A DNA stretch of 41,800 nucleotides from Desulfovibrio sp. (lineage in GTDB: Bacteria; Desulfobacterota; Desulfovibrionia; Desulfovibrionales; Desulfovibrionaceae): the NCBI GenBank assembly GCA_031275955.1, contig JAISNZ010000015.1:1-41800 (forward strand). Direction: 5' to 3'. Below the pieces are notes generated by a model that was given only the letters and a program-made list of their open reading frames with translations, was not told the origin of the DNA and ran no database searches. Below, in pieces: positions 25,082-34,433 of this stretch (position 1 is its first letter; each line of letters begins with the position of its first letter). The translations under genes were made by a program, and so were the position numbers.

Positions 25082-25239
25082 GAAATTTCTCCTCTCCTTC
25101 TTTTTTACGGAAAAGCGGGGGGAAAGGCAACGCGGCGCTTCCCGCGCAAGGCTGACGCCGGATCTTTCAGCCATTGAGACTTTTCGGAGGCTGTGCTACC
25201 TTCCCGCCGTCCTTCTCACGCCAAGCCCTGAAAATCGCC

Positions 25240-28200
25240 ATGTCCGATTTCGCCCACCTGCACTGCCACACGGAATACAGCCTGCTGGACGGGGCCATCC
25301 GCATCAACGAGCTGTGCGCCAGGGCCAAGGATTTCGGCCTGCCCGCCGTTGCCGTCACCGACCACGGCAACATGCACGGCGCCCTCGCCCTGTACCTGAC
25401 GGCCCGGAAATACGGCCTGCGGCCGATCATCGGCTGCGAGGTCTACGTCTGCCATGACCATACGGACAGGACATCGGAGCGGGCCAGGGAGCGTTTCCAT
25501 CTGATCCTGCTGGCCCGGAACGCGGCAGGCTACCACAATCTGGTCAAGCTGGTCTCCCACGGGGCGCTGCATGGTTTCTACATGCGGCCGCGCGTGGACA
25601 AGACCTTGCTGCGGCAATATTCAGAGGGCCTTATCGCTCTGTCCGCCTGCATCGCCGGAGAAATTCCCCGCGCCTACGCCACGGGCGGCATGCAGGCGGC
25701 CCTGGCGGCGGCCCGGGAATACGCGGACATCTATCCCGGCCGGTTCTTTCTGGAGGTGCAGCCTCTTGATCTCCCGGCCCAGAAAACCGCCAATGAGGCC
25801 CTGGCGGAGATCGGCAGGACCCTGAATCTCCCCCTGGCGGCCACCAACGATTGCCACTATCTCAATGCCGGGGACGCCGAGGCCCATGACATCCTGCTCT
25901 GCATCCAGACCCAGGCCAAAGTGACGGACGAAAAACGCTACCGCTTCGCCACCCGGGATCTGTATTATAAAAGCCCGGAGGAGATGGAAGCCGCTTTCGC
26001 CCATCTGCCCGAAGCCATCCGGAACGTGGGCGCAATCGTCGAGATGTGTGAGGATTACGGCTTTGACTTCAAGACCTATCATTTTCCCCGCTACGATTTA
26101 CCCGCGGGCGTGACCCTGGAGGAGAAAATCCGCTCTCTGGCCAGGGAAGGCCTGGCCCGCCGCCTGGAAAAGCTCCCCTATCCCGTGGATCGCCGGATCT
26201 ATGAAAACCGCCTGGAAGAAGAACTGGACGTCATCTGCGGCATGGGTTTTTCCGGCTATTTTCTCATTGTCCAGGATTTTATCAACTGGGCCAAAGACAA
26301 CGGCATTCCAGTGGGGCCGGGCCGGGGATCGGCGGCCGGCTCCCTGACGGCCTTTGCCCTGCGGATCACCAACCTGGATCCCCTGCCCTATAATTTGCTC
26401 TTTGAACGCTTTCTGAACAGCGAACGCATCAGCATGCCCGACATTGACGTGGATTTCTGCGAAGAAAAGCGTCAACGGGTCATCGAATATGTGGGGCAAA
26501 AATACGGGACGGATTCCGTGGCCCAGATCACCACCTTCGGCAAGATGCTGGCCAAAGGCGTGGTGCGCGACGTGGGACGGGCGCTCGGCATGACCTTCCA
26601 GGAAACGGACCGCATTGCCAAGCTGATCCCGGCGGATCTCAAGATGACCCTGACAAAGGCCCTGGCCCGGGAGCCGGACCTGATGGCCCTGTACCAGGGC
26701 GATCCCGCCATCAAACGCCTTCTGGACACGGCCATGCGCCTGGAGGGGCTCTGCCGCCACGCCTCCGTCCACGCCGCCGGGCTGGTCATCTCCGACAAGC
26801 CCATGAACGAATACCTGCCCCTGTACCGGGGCAAACGCGCGGAAGACGTCGTCACCCAGTTCGACATGAAGATGGTGGAAAAAGTCGGTCTGGTGAAATT
26901 CGATTTTCTGGGCCTGCGCACCATGACGGTCCTGGACAACGCCCTCAAAAATATCGCCTCCCGGGGCGGGACGCCGCCGGATCTGGACGCCCTTCCCCTG
27001 GATGACGCCGCCACCTATAAACTCTATGCCGACGGCGACACCGACGGCATCTTCCAGGTGGAAAGCGCGGGCATGCGCCAGTATCTGCGCCAGTTGCGGC
27101 CCACCGTCTTCGAGGACCTCATCGCCATGCTGGCCCTTTACCGGCCCGGCCCTCTCAAGGCCGACATGGTCACGGAATTTATCCAGCGCAAGCATGGCCG
27201 CCTCAAGATCAGCTATCCCCTGGAGGACCTTGAACCCTGCCTCAAAGACACTTACGGCATCATCGTCTATCAGGAACAGGTCATGCAGATTGCCCAGATT
27301 GTGGCCGGCTACAGTCTGGGCGAGGCGGACCTCCTGCGCCGGGCCATGGGCAAGAAAGACCCCGAGGCCATGGGGGCGGAGCGGTCCAAATTCGTCGCGG
27401 GCGCCCTGGCCAAAGGCGTGGACCAGGGCACGGCCGACGAGATCTTCGATCTGATGGAAAAATTCGCCGAATACGGCTTCAACAAGTCCCACTCCGCCGC
27501 CTATGCCCTTATCTCCTACCATACCGCCTATCTCAAGGCGCATTATCCCACGGAATACATGGCCGCTTTGCTGTCCTCGGAAATGGACGACAGCGACAAG
27601 CTCCTCAAATATGCGGCCGCCTGCCGGGATATGAACATCCGTATCCTGCCGCCGGATGTGCAGACAGGCCGGAAGGACTTTGCCGTTCAGGACGGGTGCA
27701 TCGTCTTCGGTTTCGGCGGCATCAAAAACGTGGGGTTGGAGGCCATCAGGGAGATCGAGGCCGCGCGGGAAACAGGCGGCCCCTTTGCCTCCCTCCTGGA
27801 TCTGTGCTCCCGCGTCGCCCTGCGCAAGGTGAGCAAGAGGGTTCTGGAAAGCCTGATCAAGGCCGGGGCCTGCGACTCCTTCGGCGTCAGCCGGGCCGGA
27901 CTGCTGACCTCTCTGGAAACCGTGCTGGCCCAGGCCCAGAAGAAAAGCCGGGAAAAGGAATCCGCCCAGGTCTCTCTCTTCTCCCTGGCCCCGGGAAAAG
28001 AGACCCCTGCCCGGCCCGGCATCGGCCTGGACTGCCCGGAGGAGTCCCTGCCCGAATGGCCCGCCGAAATCTTCGCCCGACAGGAAAAAGAGGCCCTGGG
28101 CTTCTTTTTTACCAGCCATCCCCTGCTGCCCTTCCGCCAGGAAATGGGCCGCCTGCGCCTCACATCTCTGGAGGACTGCCGCGATCTGCCCCCGGAAACC

Positions 28201-28725
28201 CCCTTCCGCTGCGGGGTTCTGGTCACGCGGGTCAAGGAGTTTTTCAACAAACAAAAAAACCGCTGGGGCCTCATCCAGGTGGAGGATCTGACCGCCCGGG
28301 GGACCTGCTTCTGCTTTGCCGAACTCTATGCGCAGCAACGGGAGCGCTTTGTCCCGGATCTTCCCCTCTATCTGGAAGGCCGCATCAGCCGCCGCCGCGA
28401 TGAGGAGAGCGACGACTCCCCGGAAGGGGAGGATGCCCCGCCCCGGGAAATCCTCTTCACCTGCGAGAAGGTCCTGCCCCTGGCAGAGGCCGCCGCCGCC
28501 AGCGACGAGCCGTATTGCCTCACCATCGTTCCCGCCGGGAATATGGCGGAACGCCTGGAACAACTGAAACATGTGCTGCATAAGCACAAGGGCCGGACGC
28601 CCGTGCATGTCCTCCTGAAACTGGAGAACACCTGGTGCCGCCTGGAATTGGGCGAACCCCGCGGGATCGTCGTCGGGCCGCCCTTGTATGCCGATCTCTC
28701 CGCCTGGGCCGCGGGGACACCCTGA
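25240..28725 (+). CDS. dnaE: DNA polymerase III alpha subunit
   Basis: This is the replicative polymerase, 1161 aa from the ATG at 25240, which gives the standard start MSDFAHLHCHTEYSLLDGA. The ribosome site is weak. Domains in order are: PHP (about 1-280), polymerase palm (GPGRGSAAGSL; catalytic aspartates in MPDIDVDFCEEKRQRV and the third near FDFLGLRTM), the beta-binding region and HhH (about 760-900), and a C-terminal OB fold (FRCGVLVTRVKEFFNKQKNRWG). The PHP motifs HLHCHTEYS, TDHGNMHG and GCEVYV keep likely metal ligands that are lost in E. coli DnaE. The length matches the DnaE1 class. It is followed by a terminator. Confidence 0.96.
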   Translation: MSDFAHLHCHTEYSLLDGAIRINELCARAKDFGLPAVAVTDHGNMHGALALYLTARKYGLRPIIGCEVYVCHDHTDRTSERARERFHLILLARNAAGYHNLVKLVSHGALHGFYMRPRVDKTLLRQYSEGLIALSACIAGEIPRAYATGGMQAALAAAREYADIYPGRFFLEVQPLDLPAQKTANEALAEIGRTLNLPLAATNDCHYLNAGDAEAHDILLCIQTQAKVTDEKRYRFATRDLYYKSPEEMEAAFAHLPEAIRNVGAIVEMCEDYGFDFKTYHFPRYDLPAGVTLEEKIRSLAREGLARRLEKLPYPVDRRIYENRLEEELDVICGMGFSGYFLIVQDFINWAKDNGIPVGPGRGSAAGSLTAFALRITNLDPLPYNLLFERFLNSERISMPDIDVDFCEEKRQRVIEYVGQKYGTDSVAQITTFGKMLAKGVVRDVGRALGMTFQETDRIAKLIPADLKMTLTKALAREPDLMALYQGDPAIKRLLDTAMRLEGLCRHASVHAAGLVISDKPMNEYLPLYRGKRAEDVVTQFDMKMVEKVGLVKFDFLGLRTMTVLDNALKNIASRGGTPPDLDALPLDDAATYKLYADGDTDGIFQVESAGMRQYLRQLRPTVFEDLIAMLALYRPGPLKADMVTEFIQRKHGRLKISYPLEDLEPCLKDTYGIIVYQEQVMQIAQIVAGYSLGEADLLRRAMGKKDPEAMGAERSKFVAGALAKGVDQGTADEIFDLMEKFAEYGFNKSHSAAYALISYHTAYLKAHYPTEYMAALLSSEMDDSDKLLKYAAACRDMNIRILPPDVQTGRKDFAVQDGCIVFGFGGIKNVGLEAIREIEAARETGGPFASLLDLCSRVALRKVSKRVLESLIKAGACDSFGVSRAGLLTSLETVLAQAQKKSREKESAQVSLFSLAPGKETPARPGIGLDCPEESLPEWPAEIFARQEKEALGFFFTSHPLLPFRQEMGRLRLTSLEDCRDLPPETPFRCGVLVTRVKEFFNKQKNRWGLIQVEDLTARGTCFCFAELYAQQRERFVPDLPLYLEGRISRRRDEESDDSPEGEDAPPREILFTCEKVLPLAEAAAASDEPYCLTIVPAGNMAERLEQLKHVLHKHKGRTPVHVLLKLENTWCRLELGEPRGIVVGPPLYADLSAWAAGTP

Positions 28726-28738
28726 CAGGGAAACACAC

Positions 28739-28798
28739 AGGCTTTCCCCTTGCGGGGCTTTGCCCCCGCAAACTCCCCCGGAAAAGCCCTGTCTTTTT
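28739..28798 (+). terminator. Rho-independent terminator after dnaE
   Basis: A hairpin begins 14 bp after the dnaE stop. The outer arms AGGCTTTCC and GGAAAAGCCCT flank an inner GC-rich hairpin (TTGCGGGG and CCCCGCAA), and TCTTTTT follows. The inner part belongs to the GC-rich palindrome family also seen after purC. Confidence 0.7.
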
Positions 28799-28877
28799 GT
28801 GGAAAAGTTCCGGGAAATGGGATAAATTGTGTCTGTTTTGCCTCTCAATACCTTTTCTCAATAAAGGCGTCCAACCT

Positions 28878-29915
28878 ATGTCCAAACTGATCGATGCGAT
28901 TTTGGGGATATTTTCCAGCGACCTTGCCATTGATCTCGGTACGGCCAACACCTGCGTCTACGTCAAGGGACAGGGAATTGTTCTGCGCGAGCCCTCGGTG
29001 GTGGCGGTGAAGAAGGACGCCCGCGCCAACCGGGTGCTGGCGGTGGGGCATGACGCCAAGCGTATGCTGGGCAGGACTCCCGGCAATATTGAAGCCATCC
29101 GGCCCATGAAGGACGGCGTGATTGCCGATTTTGAAATCACCGAGGCCATGTTGCGCCATTTCATTTCCAAAGTGCACAATTCACGCCGTCTGGTGCGGCC
29201 GCGGATCATGATCTGCGTGCCCACGGGCATTACCCAGGTGGAAAAACGGGCGGTGAAGGAATCCGCCCAGAGCGCCGGCGCCAGAGAGGTCTATCTCATC
29301 GAGGAACCCATGGCGGCGGCCATCGGGGCCAATCTGCCCATTCAGGAGCCCACTTCCAACATGGTGGTGGATATCGGCGGCGGCACCACGGAAGTGGCGG
29401 TCATCTCCCTTTCGGGCATTGTCTATTCCCGTTCCGTGCGCGTGGGCGGGGACAAGATGGACGAAGCCATCATGACCCACGTCAAACGCAAGTACAATAT
29501 GCTCATTGGGGAATCCTCGGCGGAGGCCATCAAGATCCAGATCGCCTCCGCCTATCCTCTGGACCCGGAACGGGAGATGGAAGTCAAGGGCCGGGATCTG
29601 GTCACGGGCATCCCCCAAAATATTCTCATCACCTCCGAAGAAGTGCGCAAGGCCATTTCCGAGCAGGTGGACGCCATTGTTCTGGCCGTGCGCATCGCCC
29701 TTGAGCAGACTCCGCCGGAACTCGCGGCCGACATTGTGGATCGCGGCATTGTCCTGACAGGCGGAGGGGCCTTGCTCAAGGGCCTGGATCAGCTCCTGCG
29801 GGAGGAAACCTCTCTGCCCATCACCGTGGTGGAGGATCCCCTCTCCACGGTGGTCCTCGGCACGGGAAAGGCCCTGGACAATATCCATATCCTCAAGGAG
29901 GTCTGCGTAGATTAA
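28878..29915 (+). CDS. mreB: Rod shape-determining actin homologue MreB
   Basis: MreB filaments under the inner membrane guide lateral wall synthesis. The protein has 345 aa. The nucleotide-binding motifs are IDLGTANTCVYVKGQG (phosphate 1), VVDIGGGTTEVAVISL (phosphate 2) and GIVLTGGGALLKGLD (adenosine). The ATG at 28878 gives MSKLIDAILGIFSSDLAIDLG, the expected start. The last codons contain AAGGAGGT, which acts as the ribosome site for mreC. It begins the mreBCD-mrdA-rodA run, 152 bp after dnaE. Confidence 0.97.
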   Translation: MSKLIDAILGIFSSDLAIDLGTANTCVYVKGQGIVLREPSVVAVKKDARANRVLAVGHDAKRMLGRTPGNIEAIRPMKDGVIADFEITEAMLRHFISKVHNSRRLVRPRIMICVPTGITQVEKRAVKESAQSAGAREVYLIEEPMAAAIGANLPIQEPTSNMVVDIGGGTTEVAVISLSGIVYSRSVRVGGDKMDEAIMTHVKRKYNMLIGESSAEAIKIQIASAYPLDPEREMEVKGRDLVTGIPQNILITSEEVRKAISEQVDAIVLAVRIALEQTPPELAADIVDRGIVLTGGGALLKGLDQLLREETSLPITVVEDPLSTVVLGTGKALDNIHILKEVCVD

Positions 29916-30774
29916 GGCTCCTTCCCCCAACCGTCTTATCGGACTGCTGCTCCTTGTCCTTTTCTGCTATCTGGGCCTTTTCGCCTGGAATATGCGCACC
30001 GGCTATCTGGATACCATCACCGAGCGTTCCGGACTTGAGATCGTGGAGCATGTTCTTTCCCCCCTGACCTGGATCCAGGACGGCATCGCCTCCGTCTGGC
30101 AGCGGTATTTCGCCCTGGTGGACGTTGCGGAGGAGAATGTCCGCCTGCGTCGTGAATTGCTTCGGGCGGAAGCCGCAGCTGTCCTGGCCGCCGAGGAGCG
30201 GGCGGAGATCCGGCGGTTGCGGGATCTCCTGCAGATCAAGGATCTGGAGGAACGGCCCGGCTTCGGGGCCAGGGTGATTGCCATGCGCTTCGGCCCTCAA
30301 TCCGCGCTCAAGACTCTGACGGTGAACAAAGGATTCGCGGACGGCGCCATCGCCGGAACGCCGGTGGTTTCTCATTCCGGCGTGGTGGGCCGGGTCCTGC
30401 GCGCCGCCCCCGGCGCGGCCACCGTGCTCCTGCTGACGGATCCGGGTTTTCGTCTGGCGGTCATCAGCCAGAAAAGCCGGACCCCGGGCATTGTTATGGG
30501 AACGCCTCTGGGGCTGCACCAGCTGGAAGTCGCCTATGTTCCCCAGACAGCCAGTCTGGAGGAGGGGGAACTCCTTGTCACGGCCGGGGTGGACGGGGTT
30601 TTCCCCAAGGGCATCCCTGTAGGCGTCGTCACCAGGATTGCCCCGGGGGCGGAAAGCATGTTCCCCACGGTGCAGGCCAGGCCGGTGGCGGATCTGGACA
30701 GACTGGAAGAGGTGATACTGCTCTTGCGGCAGGGGGACGGACCGCCCCTGATCCGGCGGGATCCGCCCGGGTAA
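29911..30774 (+). CDS. mreC: Rod shape-determining protein MreC (probable AUU start)
   Basis: MreC is a membrane-anchored periplasmic protein linking MreB to PBP2 and RodA. The ORF from the first ATG (29992) would lack the membrane anchor. Reading further upstream in frame gives LIGLLLLVLFCYLGLFAW, a clear membrane helix. The frame begins after a TAG at 29908, so the only room for a start is between 29911 and about 29947. ATT at 29911 lies 8-9 nt after the perfect ribosome site AAGGAGGT and overlaps the mreB stop. It gives 287 aa with anchor, coiled coil (about 70-110, ENVRLRRELLRAEAAAVLAA) and the two-barrel MreC domain. No ATG, GTG or TTG is available in that interval. Sequencing error is the main alternative. 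Confidence 0.85.
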   Translation: MKAPSPNRLIGLLLLVLFCYLGLFAWNMRTGYLDTITERSGLEIVEHVLSPLTWIQDGIASVWQRYFALVDVAEENVRLRRELLRAEAAAVLAAEERAEIRRLRDLLQIKDLEERPGFGARVIAMRFGPQSALKTLTVNKGFADGAIAGTPVVSHSGVVGRVLRAAPGAATVLLLTDPGFRLAVISQKSRTPGIVMGTPLGLHQLEVAYVPQTASLEEGELLVTAGVDGVFPKGIPVGVVTRIAPGAESMFPTVQARPVADLDRLEEVILLLRQGDGPPLIRRDPPG

Positions 30775-30842
30775 AAGGCGAACGTTCATCCGGCTTCGTA
30801 CCAGCCCGGCCGGCGTCAGTCAGCCGGCGGCTGGAGCCGGCT

Positions 30843-31415
30843 GTGGATTGCGACATGAAGACAGAACAGGAGACCGCCGGCAGCGGAAGGTGGCCGCGGC
30901 ACCGTCCCCGCTCGGCAAACACGGCGGCCGCGCAGCAGCAAAACGGGCCCCGTTTTCTGCTCCGGCTGCTCTGGTGGGCGGGATACATCATCGCCGCCCT
31001 CTTCCTGCAGCAGCAGTTTCCCGGCCTGGACGCCCTGACGTCGGGCTTTCTCCTTGCCTTGCAGGAGCGCAAGACCGTCCAGACCCTCTGGCTTTTTCTC
31101 CTCTTTGTTCTTGTCCAGGAGGGGGCGGGAAATCTTCATTTCGGCATGGCCATGCTCTGGTATGGCGGGCAGGTCCTGATCTTCCGCCTGAGTTCGCGGC
31201 TGTTTGTGGCGGACAACATTCTGTTTGTGATCATTCTTTCGGCCAGCCTGGGAGGATATTACGGTCTCCTGCTCTGGTTCATGTGCGTTCTGCAGGATGT
31301 GCCTCTGGACTACGCCCTGCTGCTGCGCGCAAGCCTTTTTCAGGCCTTGGCCATACCCTTAATCTGGAGCCTTATCCGGGCCTTCAGTCTGAGATCGGCG
31401 GGCCATGCACACTGA
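30843..31415 (+). CDS. mreD: Rod shape-determining membrane protein MreD
   Basis: MreD is a small inner-membrane protein of the elongasome. The product is 190 aa from a GTG at 30843, with GGAG 6 bp upstream; an ATG at 30855 gives 186 aa and has no better ribosome site. Residues 1-35 are polar, then about five or six hydrophobic segments follow (for example LLWWAGYIIAALFL and NILFVIILSASLGGYYGLLLWF). MreD sequences diverge, so position between mreC and mrdA carries weight. It overlaps mrdA by 11 bp. The 68-bp gap to mreC contains a repeat related to that near the LysR gene, and the GTG lies inside it. Confidence 0.82.
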   Translation: MDCDMKTEQETAGSGRWPRHRPRSANTAAAQQQNGPRFLLRLLWWAGYIIAALFLQQQFPGLDALTSGFLLALQERKTVQTLWLFLLFVLVQEGAGNLHFGMAMLWYGGQVLIFRLSSRLFVADNILFVIILSASLGGYYGLLLWFMCVLQDVPLDYALLLRASLFQALAIPLIWSLIRAFSLRSAGHAH

Positions 31416-33222
31416 GGTCTTCACAGACGGATACCAGCCACCGCGCATGGGGCAATTCCTGCTGTACGCGCTGGTCGTCTTTCTCTTTCTCCTTTTTGTC
31501 CTCCGCTTCTGGTACCTGCAGGTCCTGCACGGGGAATACTATTCCCGCGTGGCCCATGACACCCGGACCAGATCGGAGAGGGTCTACGCCAACAGGGGCA
31601 TTATTCTGGACGCCCGGGGCCGCCTCCTGGCTGAAAACAGGCCCGCCTATTACCTGACCCTGATTAGCGAGGACTGCCCGGATATTCCGGCCACCTTGGC
31701 CCAGGTGAGCCAATGGCTGGATATTCCTCCGGATCAGATCCGGATCAAGTACCGGCAGGGCCGCAAGGAGGGGAAATTTTTTGAACCCCTCGTCCTTGCC
31801 GCGGATGTGCCCTTTGAACGCATCCTGCAGATTGAGCCGCAGCTTTTCCTCTGGCCGGGCCTGACTGTGGAAACGCGCCAGCGCCGTTATTACCCGCAGG
31901 GCGAACTCTTTGCCCATATCCTGGGCTATGTGGCGGAAGCCAACGGCGAAGAGTTGAAGGCGGACGAGGAACTCCGGCTTGGGGACATCGTGGGCAAGCA
32001 GGGGATTGAATATATGCAGGAAAAGCGCCTGCGCGGGATCAAGGGGGCCAACATCCTGGAAGTGGACGCCCTGGGACGCCCGCTGACCAAGTACCAGAAA
32101 GCGCTCCCGAAAGCGGGGGTCAACCTCACCCTTGCCCTGGACATTGACCTGCAAAGAGCCGCCTCCCAGGCCCTGGGCGAAGAATCCGGGGCCGTGGTGA
32201 TCATGGAGCCGGATACGGGCAAGCTGCGGGCTCTGGTTTCCCACCCCTCTTACGACAACAATATTTTTACCGCCAGGCTCTCCGCCAGGGACTGGGCGTC
32301 CCTGGCGGAGCACCCCCGGCACCCTTTGCAGAACAGGGCCGTGCAGAGCGTTTACCCGCCCGGGTCCGTCTGGAAGCTGATGATGGCCGGGCTGCTGCTT
32401 GAGCAGGGTCTTGATCCCAGGGCCACGGTCAGCTGCGCGGGATATGTCTCACTGGGATCCCGCCTGTTCCGCTGCCACAGGCAGGGGGGGCACGGCCAGG
32501 TGAACATGATGAATTCCCTTATCCTGTCCTGCGATGTCTATTATTACGAAATGGCCCAGAAAGTGGGCATCGACGCCATTGAGCGCTTTGCCAAAGCCTG
32601 CGGCTTCGGCAAAAGGACCGCCATCGATCTCCCCCATGAGCATTCCGGCCTGGTACCCGGCAGGGAGTGGAAGCTGGCCCGTTTCCATGAAGCCTGGCAG
32701 CGGGGGGAAACCCTGAATATCGCCATCGGGCAGGGGTTCACCCTGGTCACGCCGGTGCAGATGGCCGTTTTTGTCAGCGCCCTGCTGAATGAGGGCAAAC
32801 TTCTCAAGCCGGTTCTTCTGGAGGGGGAAGAACCAGAAGTCACCGGGACCCTTCCCCTGTCCGCCCCGCACCGGGCCTTCATTCTGGAGGCCATGCGCGC
32901 GACCGCCTCAAGCGGCACGGCGCGGCGCATCTCTCGCCCGGATGCCGTCATGGGCGGCAAAACCGGCACGGCCCAGACCGTGCGCATCGGGGAGCGCCGC
33001 CTGAAAAAAAACGAAATGGAATTCCTGCATCGGGACCATGCCTGGCTGGTTTCCTGGGGGATGAAAGACGGGAAAACCTATGTGGTCGTTGTCATGGCCG
33101 AACACGGCGGCAGCGGCAGCGGCACGGCGGGGCCCATCACCGCCAGGATCTACGAGTCCCTGTTCGGGCCGCTGACCCCGCCGGGCCGCCAGCAGGTCTC
33201 CCGTGAAGGGGGGCAGCCATGA
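31405..33222 (+). CDS. mrdA: Penicillin-binding protein 2 (elongasome transpeptidase)
   Basis: PBP2 cross-links new lateral-wall peptidoglycan with RodA. The protein has 605 aa. An N-terminal membrane helix (about 18-40, LYALVVFLFLLFVLRFWYL) leads to the PBP dimerisation domain (RVYANRGIILDARGRLLAEN) and the transpeptidase domain. The nucleophile is S321 in PPGSVWK (K324), the second motif is S375-C-D377 (PBP2 enzymes use SxD), and K519 lies in GGKTGTAQ. The ATG overlaps the mreD end by 11 bp and the stop overlaps the rodA ATG (ATGA). Confidence 0.96.
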   Translation: MHTEVFTDGYQPPRMGQFLLYALVVFLFLLFVLRFWYLQVLHGEYYSRVAHDTRTRSERVYANRGIILDARGRLLAENRPAYYLTLISEDCPDIPATLAQVSQWLDIPPDQIRIKYRQGRKEGKFFEPLVLAADVPFERILQIEPQLFLWPGLTVETRQRRYYPQGELFAHILGYVAEANGEELKADEELRLGDIVGKQGIEYMQEKRLRGIKGANILEVDALGRPLTKYQKALPKAGVNLTLALDIDLQRAASQALGEESGAVVIMEPDTGKLRALVSHPSYDNNIFTARLSARDWASLAEHPRHPLQNRAVQSVYPPGSVWKLMMAGLLLEQGLDPRATVSCAGYVSLGSRLFRCHRQGGHGQVNMMNSLILSCDVYYYEMAQKVGIDAIERFAKACGFGKRTAIDLPHEHSGLVPGREWKLARFHEAWQRGETLNIAIGQGFTLVTPVQMAVFVSALLNEGKLLKPVLLEGEEPEVTGTLPLSAPHRAFILEAMRATASSGTARRISRPDAVMGGKTGTAQTVRIGERRLKKNEMEFLHRDHAWLVSWGMKDGKTYVVVVMAEHGGSGSGTAGPITARIYESLFGPLTPPGRQQVSREGGQP

Positions 33223-34340
33223 TCAGCGGCGTGGACAGACGCCTTCTGGTCCACGCCAACTGGCCTCTGCTGGGTTTTGCCGCCCTGCTTTTTCTGGCGG
33301 GCATCGTCAATCTGTATTCCGCCAGCGGAGAACGACTGGAAAACGGGATCCGGGTGGCGCCCTTTTTTTACCGCCAGATTCTCTGGGGCGGCATCGGGCT
33401 GTGCGCCCTGATTCTCTGCACGCTCTTTGATTATCGCCACTTAAAGCCCCTGGCCTTTCCCTTTTTTGCCGTCACCCTCCTGCTCCTTGTCCTGGTGCCG
33501 CTGATAGGCGTCCGGGTGTCCGGCGCGCAAAGATGGATTTCCCTGGGGTTTTTCAATCTTCAGCCCAGCGAGCTGGCCAAGATCAGCACCCTCCTGATGA
33601 CGACGACCCTGCTTTCCCGCTACCAGAGTCCCCTGGACTGGCCCCGTTTTTCCCTCACCCTTCTGATCGCTTTCCTGCCCTGCGCCCTGATTTTCATCCA
33701 GCCGGATCTGGGCACCGCCCTTCTCCTGCTCATGCTGACCGGAGGCATCATCCTCTACCACGGAATCAGGCTCTCCATCCTCAAGGTCTGCCTTGTTGTC
33801 CTGCCCGTGCTGCCGCCTCTCGGCTGGTTTTTTCTGCTCAAGGAATACCAGAAAAAGCGAATCCTGACTTTTCTGGACCCCTCCCAGGACCCCACAAACG
33901 CGGGCTACCACATCACCAACTCCAAAATCGCCATCGGCTCGGGGGAGATCTGGGGCAAGGGATTCCAGGAAGGCGCCCACCACCTCCTGCGCTTTCTGCC
34001 GGAAAAGCATACGGATTTTGCCCTGGCTGTGTTCAGCGAGGAATGGGGATTGATCGGCAGCCTCCTTTTGCTCACCTTTTTCTGCTGTTTTCTCCTCTGC
34101 ATCGCCAACACCGCGCGAGAGGCGAAAGATCGTTTCGGCAGCCTGCTCTGCGCCGGGATCTTCTTTTATTTTTTCTGGCAAATTCTCATCAACATCGGCA
34201 TGGTGGTGGGCCTTATCCCGGTGGTGGGCGTGCCCCTTCCCTTTATCAGCTACGGCGGCACCGCGACCATTGTGAATTGTATCCTGCTGGGATTTGTCCT
34301 GAATATCTCCATGCGGCGCTTCATGTTCAAGGCCAGGTAG
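33219..34340 (+). CDS. rodA: SEDS peptidoglycan glycosyltransferase RodA
   Basis: RodA polymerises lipid II into glycan strands with PBP2 in the inner membrane. The 373-aa product has about ten hydrophobic helices. SEDS signatures visible are FFNLQPSELAKI, QPDLGTALLLL, the long loop ending RFLPEKHTDFALAVFSEEWG, and GVPLPFISYGGTATIVNCILLG. The ATG shares ATGA with the mrdA stop, so translation is coupled. It is the last strictly overlapping gene of the elongasome run; a bactofilin follows after a 333-bp gap. Confidence 0.96.
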   Translation: MISGVDRRLLVHANWPLLGFAALLFLAGIVNLYSASGERLENGIRVAPFFYRQILWGGIGLCALILCTLFDYRHLKPLAFPFFAVTLLLLVLVPLIGVRVSGAQRWISLGFFNLQPSELAKISTLLMTTTLLSRYQSPLDWPRFSLTLLIAFLPCALIFIQPDLGTALLLLMLTGGIILYHGIRLSILKVCLVVLPVLPPLGWFFLLKEYQKKRILTFLDPSQDPTNAGYHITNSKIAIGSGEIWGKGFQEGAHHLLRFLPEKHTDFALAVFSEEWGLIGSLLLLTFFCCFLLCIANTAREAKDRFGSLLCAGIFFYFFWQILINIGMVVGLIPVVGVPLPFISYGGTATIVNCILLGFVLNISMRRFMFKAR

Positions 34341-34433
34341 CGCCTTTTCAGCGAATTTCGCCGTCAGGACAAGGAATTTCTTCTCTGCCAAGGATATCCC
34401 GGTTCGCGCCAAGGAAGTGTACACTGAGGGCAA

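Noticed and set aside
28802..28850. Sigma-70 promoter for mreB (TTGTGG with GATAAA)
   Set aside because: Only three -35 positions match and the spacer is 18 bp; support is too weak to list.
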